From positions 3,405,001 through 3,469,000 of the forward strand of contig NC_134685.1 of assembly GCF_024713945.1 (NCBI RefSeq): a stretch of 64,000 nucleotides of DNA, read 5' to 3'. This document shows positions 63,526 through 64,000 of the stretch, one piece after another (the first letter of the stretch is position 1; every line of letters starts with the position of its first letter). Under the pieces are notes generated by a model. That model had not been told where the DNA came from and searched no databases. It saw nothing but the letters and a program-made list of their open reading frames with translations. The DNA is from Dermatophagoides farinae. Its lineage: Eukaryota > Arthropoda > Arachnida > Sarcoptiformes > Pyroglyphidae. The translations under genes were made by a program, and so were the position numbers.

Positions 63526-64000
63526 CTGCAAACGAGAAAAAAAATCTACAAAACAAAAAAATATTGAAATTAATCGACGAAAATGCAAACAAAAAAAATT
63601 ATTGCCAACGTGGAACCTGTTTCTTCTCTTCATTCACTCGTGTGTGTTGTTCCAGTAAGTATATGCGTCATTGTATGAGAAAACATGATTTGTTTATTAT
63701 GTTCACTTTTTGCTCATTATTTATTTTTTTTGTCCGAATTTTGGACGATGACAATTTCATTGATTCTCACAAAAAAAACAAAACCGACAATGAATGAATG
63801 AATGAATGATTGATGTTCAGTGCAACAAAAATAATGATATAGGATTCTTGTTTATCATTAAATAATTCACCAAAAAAAATTCACCGATATTTGTATACAA
63901 TTTGAGGATTTGTACATTTTTTTCCACACAAATGTTATCCAAAAAAAAAAATCGAATTCTGCAAACAAAATTTCTCTAATCGATAATCAGACACATATCT
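63526..64000. other. Right edge of the window
   Basis: Probably intron of the gene whose last exon is proposed at 63427-63525. A strong plus-strand donor (CCA|GTAAGTATATG) at about 63656 is present without a recognisable plus-strand exon; it could end an untranslated first exon of a gene to the right. Otherwise simple sequence. Confidence 0.35.

Overview
This is an AT-rich nuclear window from a eukaryote. It has spliceosomal introns with GT...AG ends (from 59 bp to 10.6 kb), many dinucleotide and ATC/GAT trinucleotide repeats, and proteins interrupted by Gln, Asn, Ser and His runs. The gene set (Argonaute-like protein, MADF-BESS factor, MSK/JIL-1 tandem kinase, large LRR receptor, copia element with a half-tRNA primer site) points to an arthropod. 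Compact genes with short introns and this repeat style fit an astigmatid mite such as Dermatophagoides, but that is inference from style, not a database match.

Layout. Left edge: the N-terminal part of an Argonaute-family protein on the minus strand (1-815). Divergent from it is a four-exon plus-strand gene (2749-19831) for a very large leucine-rich-repeat, FN3 and single-pass membrane protein, with a 10.6-kb first intron. Next comes a complete, probably young Ty1/copia retrotransposon (21506-26021) with two LTRs, a 5-bp target duplication and one uninterrupted gag-pol frame. Then a compact cluster (30670-38580): a short-chain dehydrogenase, a myristoylatable dual-specificity-phosphatase-like protein without catalytic residues, RNase H1, ABCE1 (frame broken once at an A8 run) and NDUFS8, all on minus, plus an SLC25A51-like mitochondrial NAD carrier on plus, divergent from NDUFS8. 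Right of that are a secreted six-cysteine protein (40124-41299), a MADF-BESS factor (46758-49469) and a nine-exon MSK/JIL-1-type tandem kinase (56726-62000), all on minus.

Between these lie large stretches dominated by simple sequence. Within 51-56 kb and at the right edge I found short pieces that do not look like simple sequence: a possible two-exon small membrane-protein gene (52828-54086), an isolated well-bounded exon (51383-51447), a sequence island with open frames on both strands and an A-rich 3' end (55017-55606), and a probable terminal exon of a gene entering from the right (63427-63525).

Themes: the 30-38 kb cluster is housekeeping (ribosome recycling, RNA:DNA hybrid removal, complex I, mitochondrial NAD import). 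The complex I subunit and the putative NAD importer share a 275-bp divergent promoter region. The Argonaute and the young retrotransposon in one window are suggestive for transposon control, but nothing in the sequence links them. Exon boundaries were set by eye from GT/AG signals, reading phase and family fit; lengths divisible by three support the multi-exon models.
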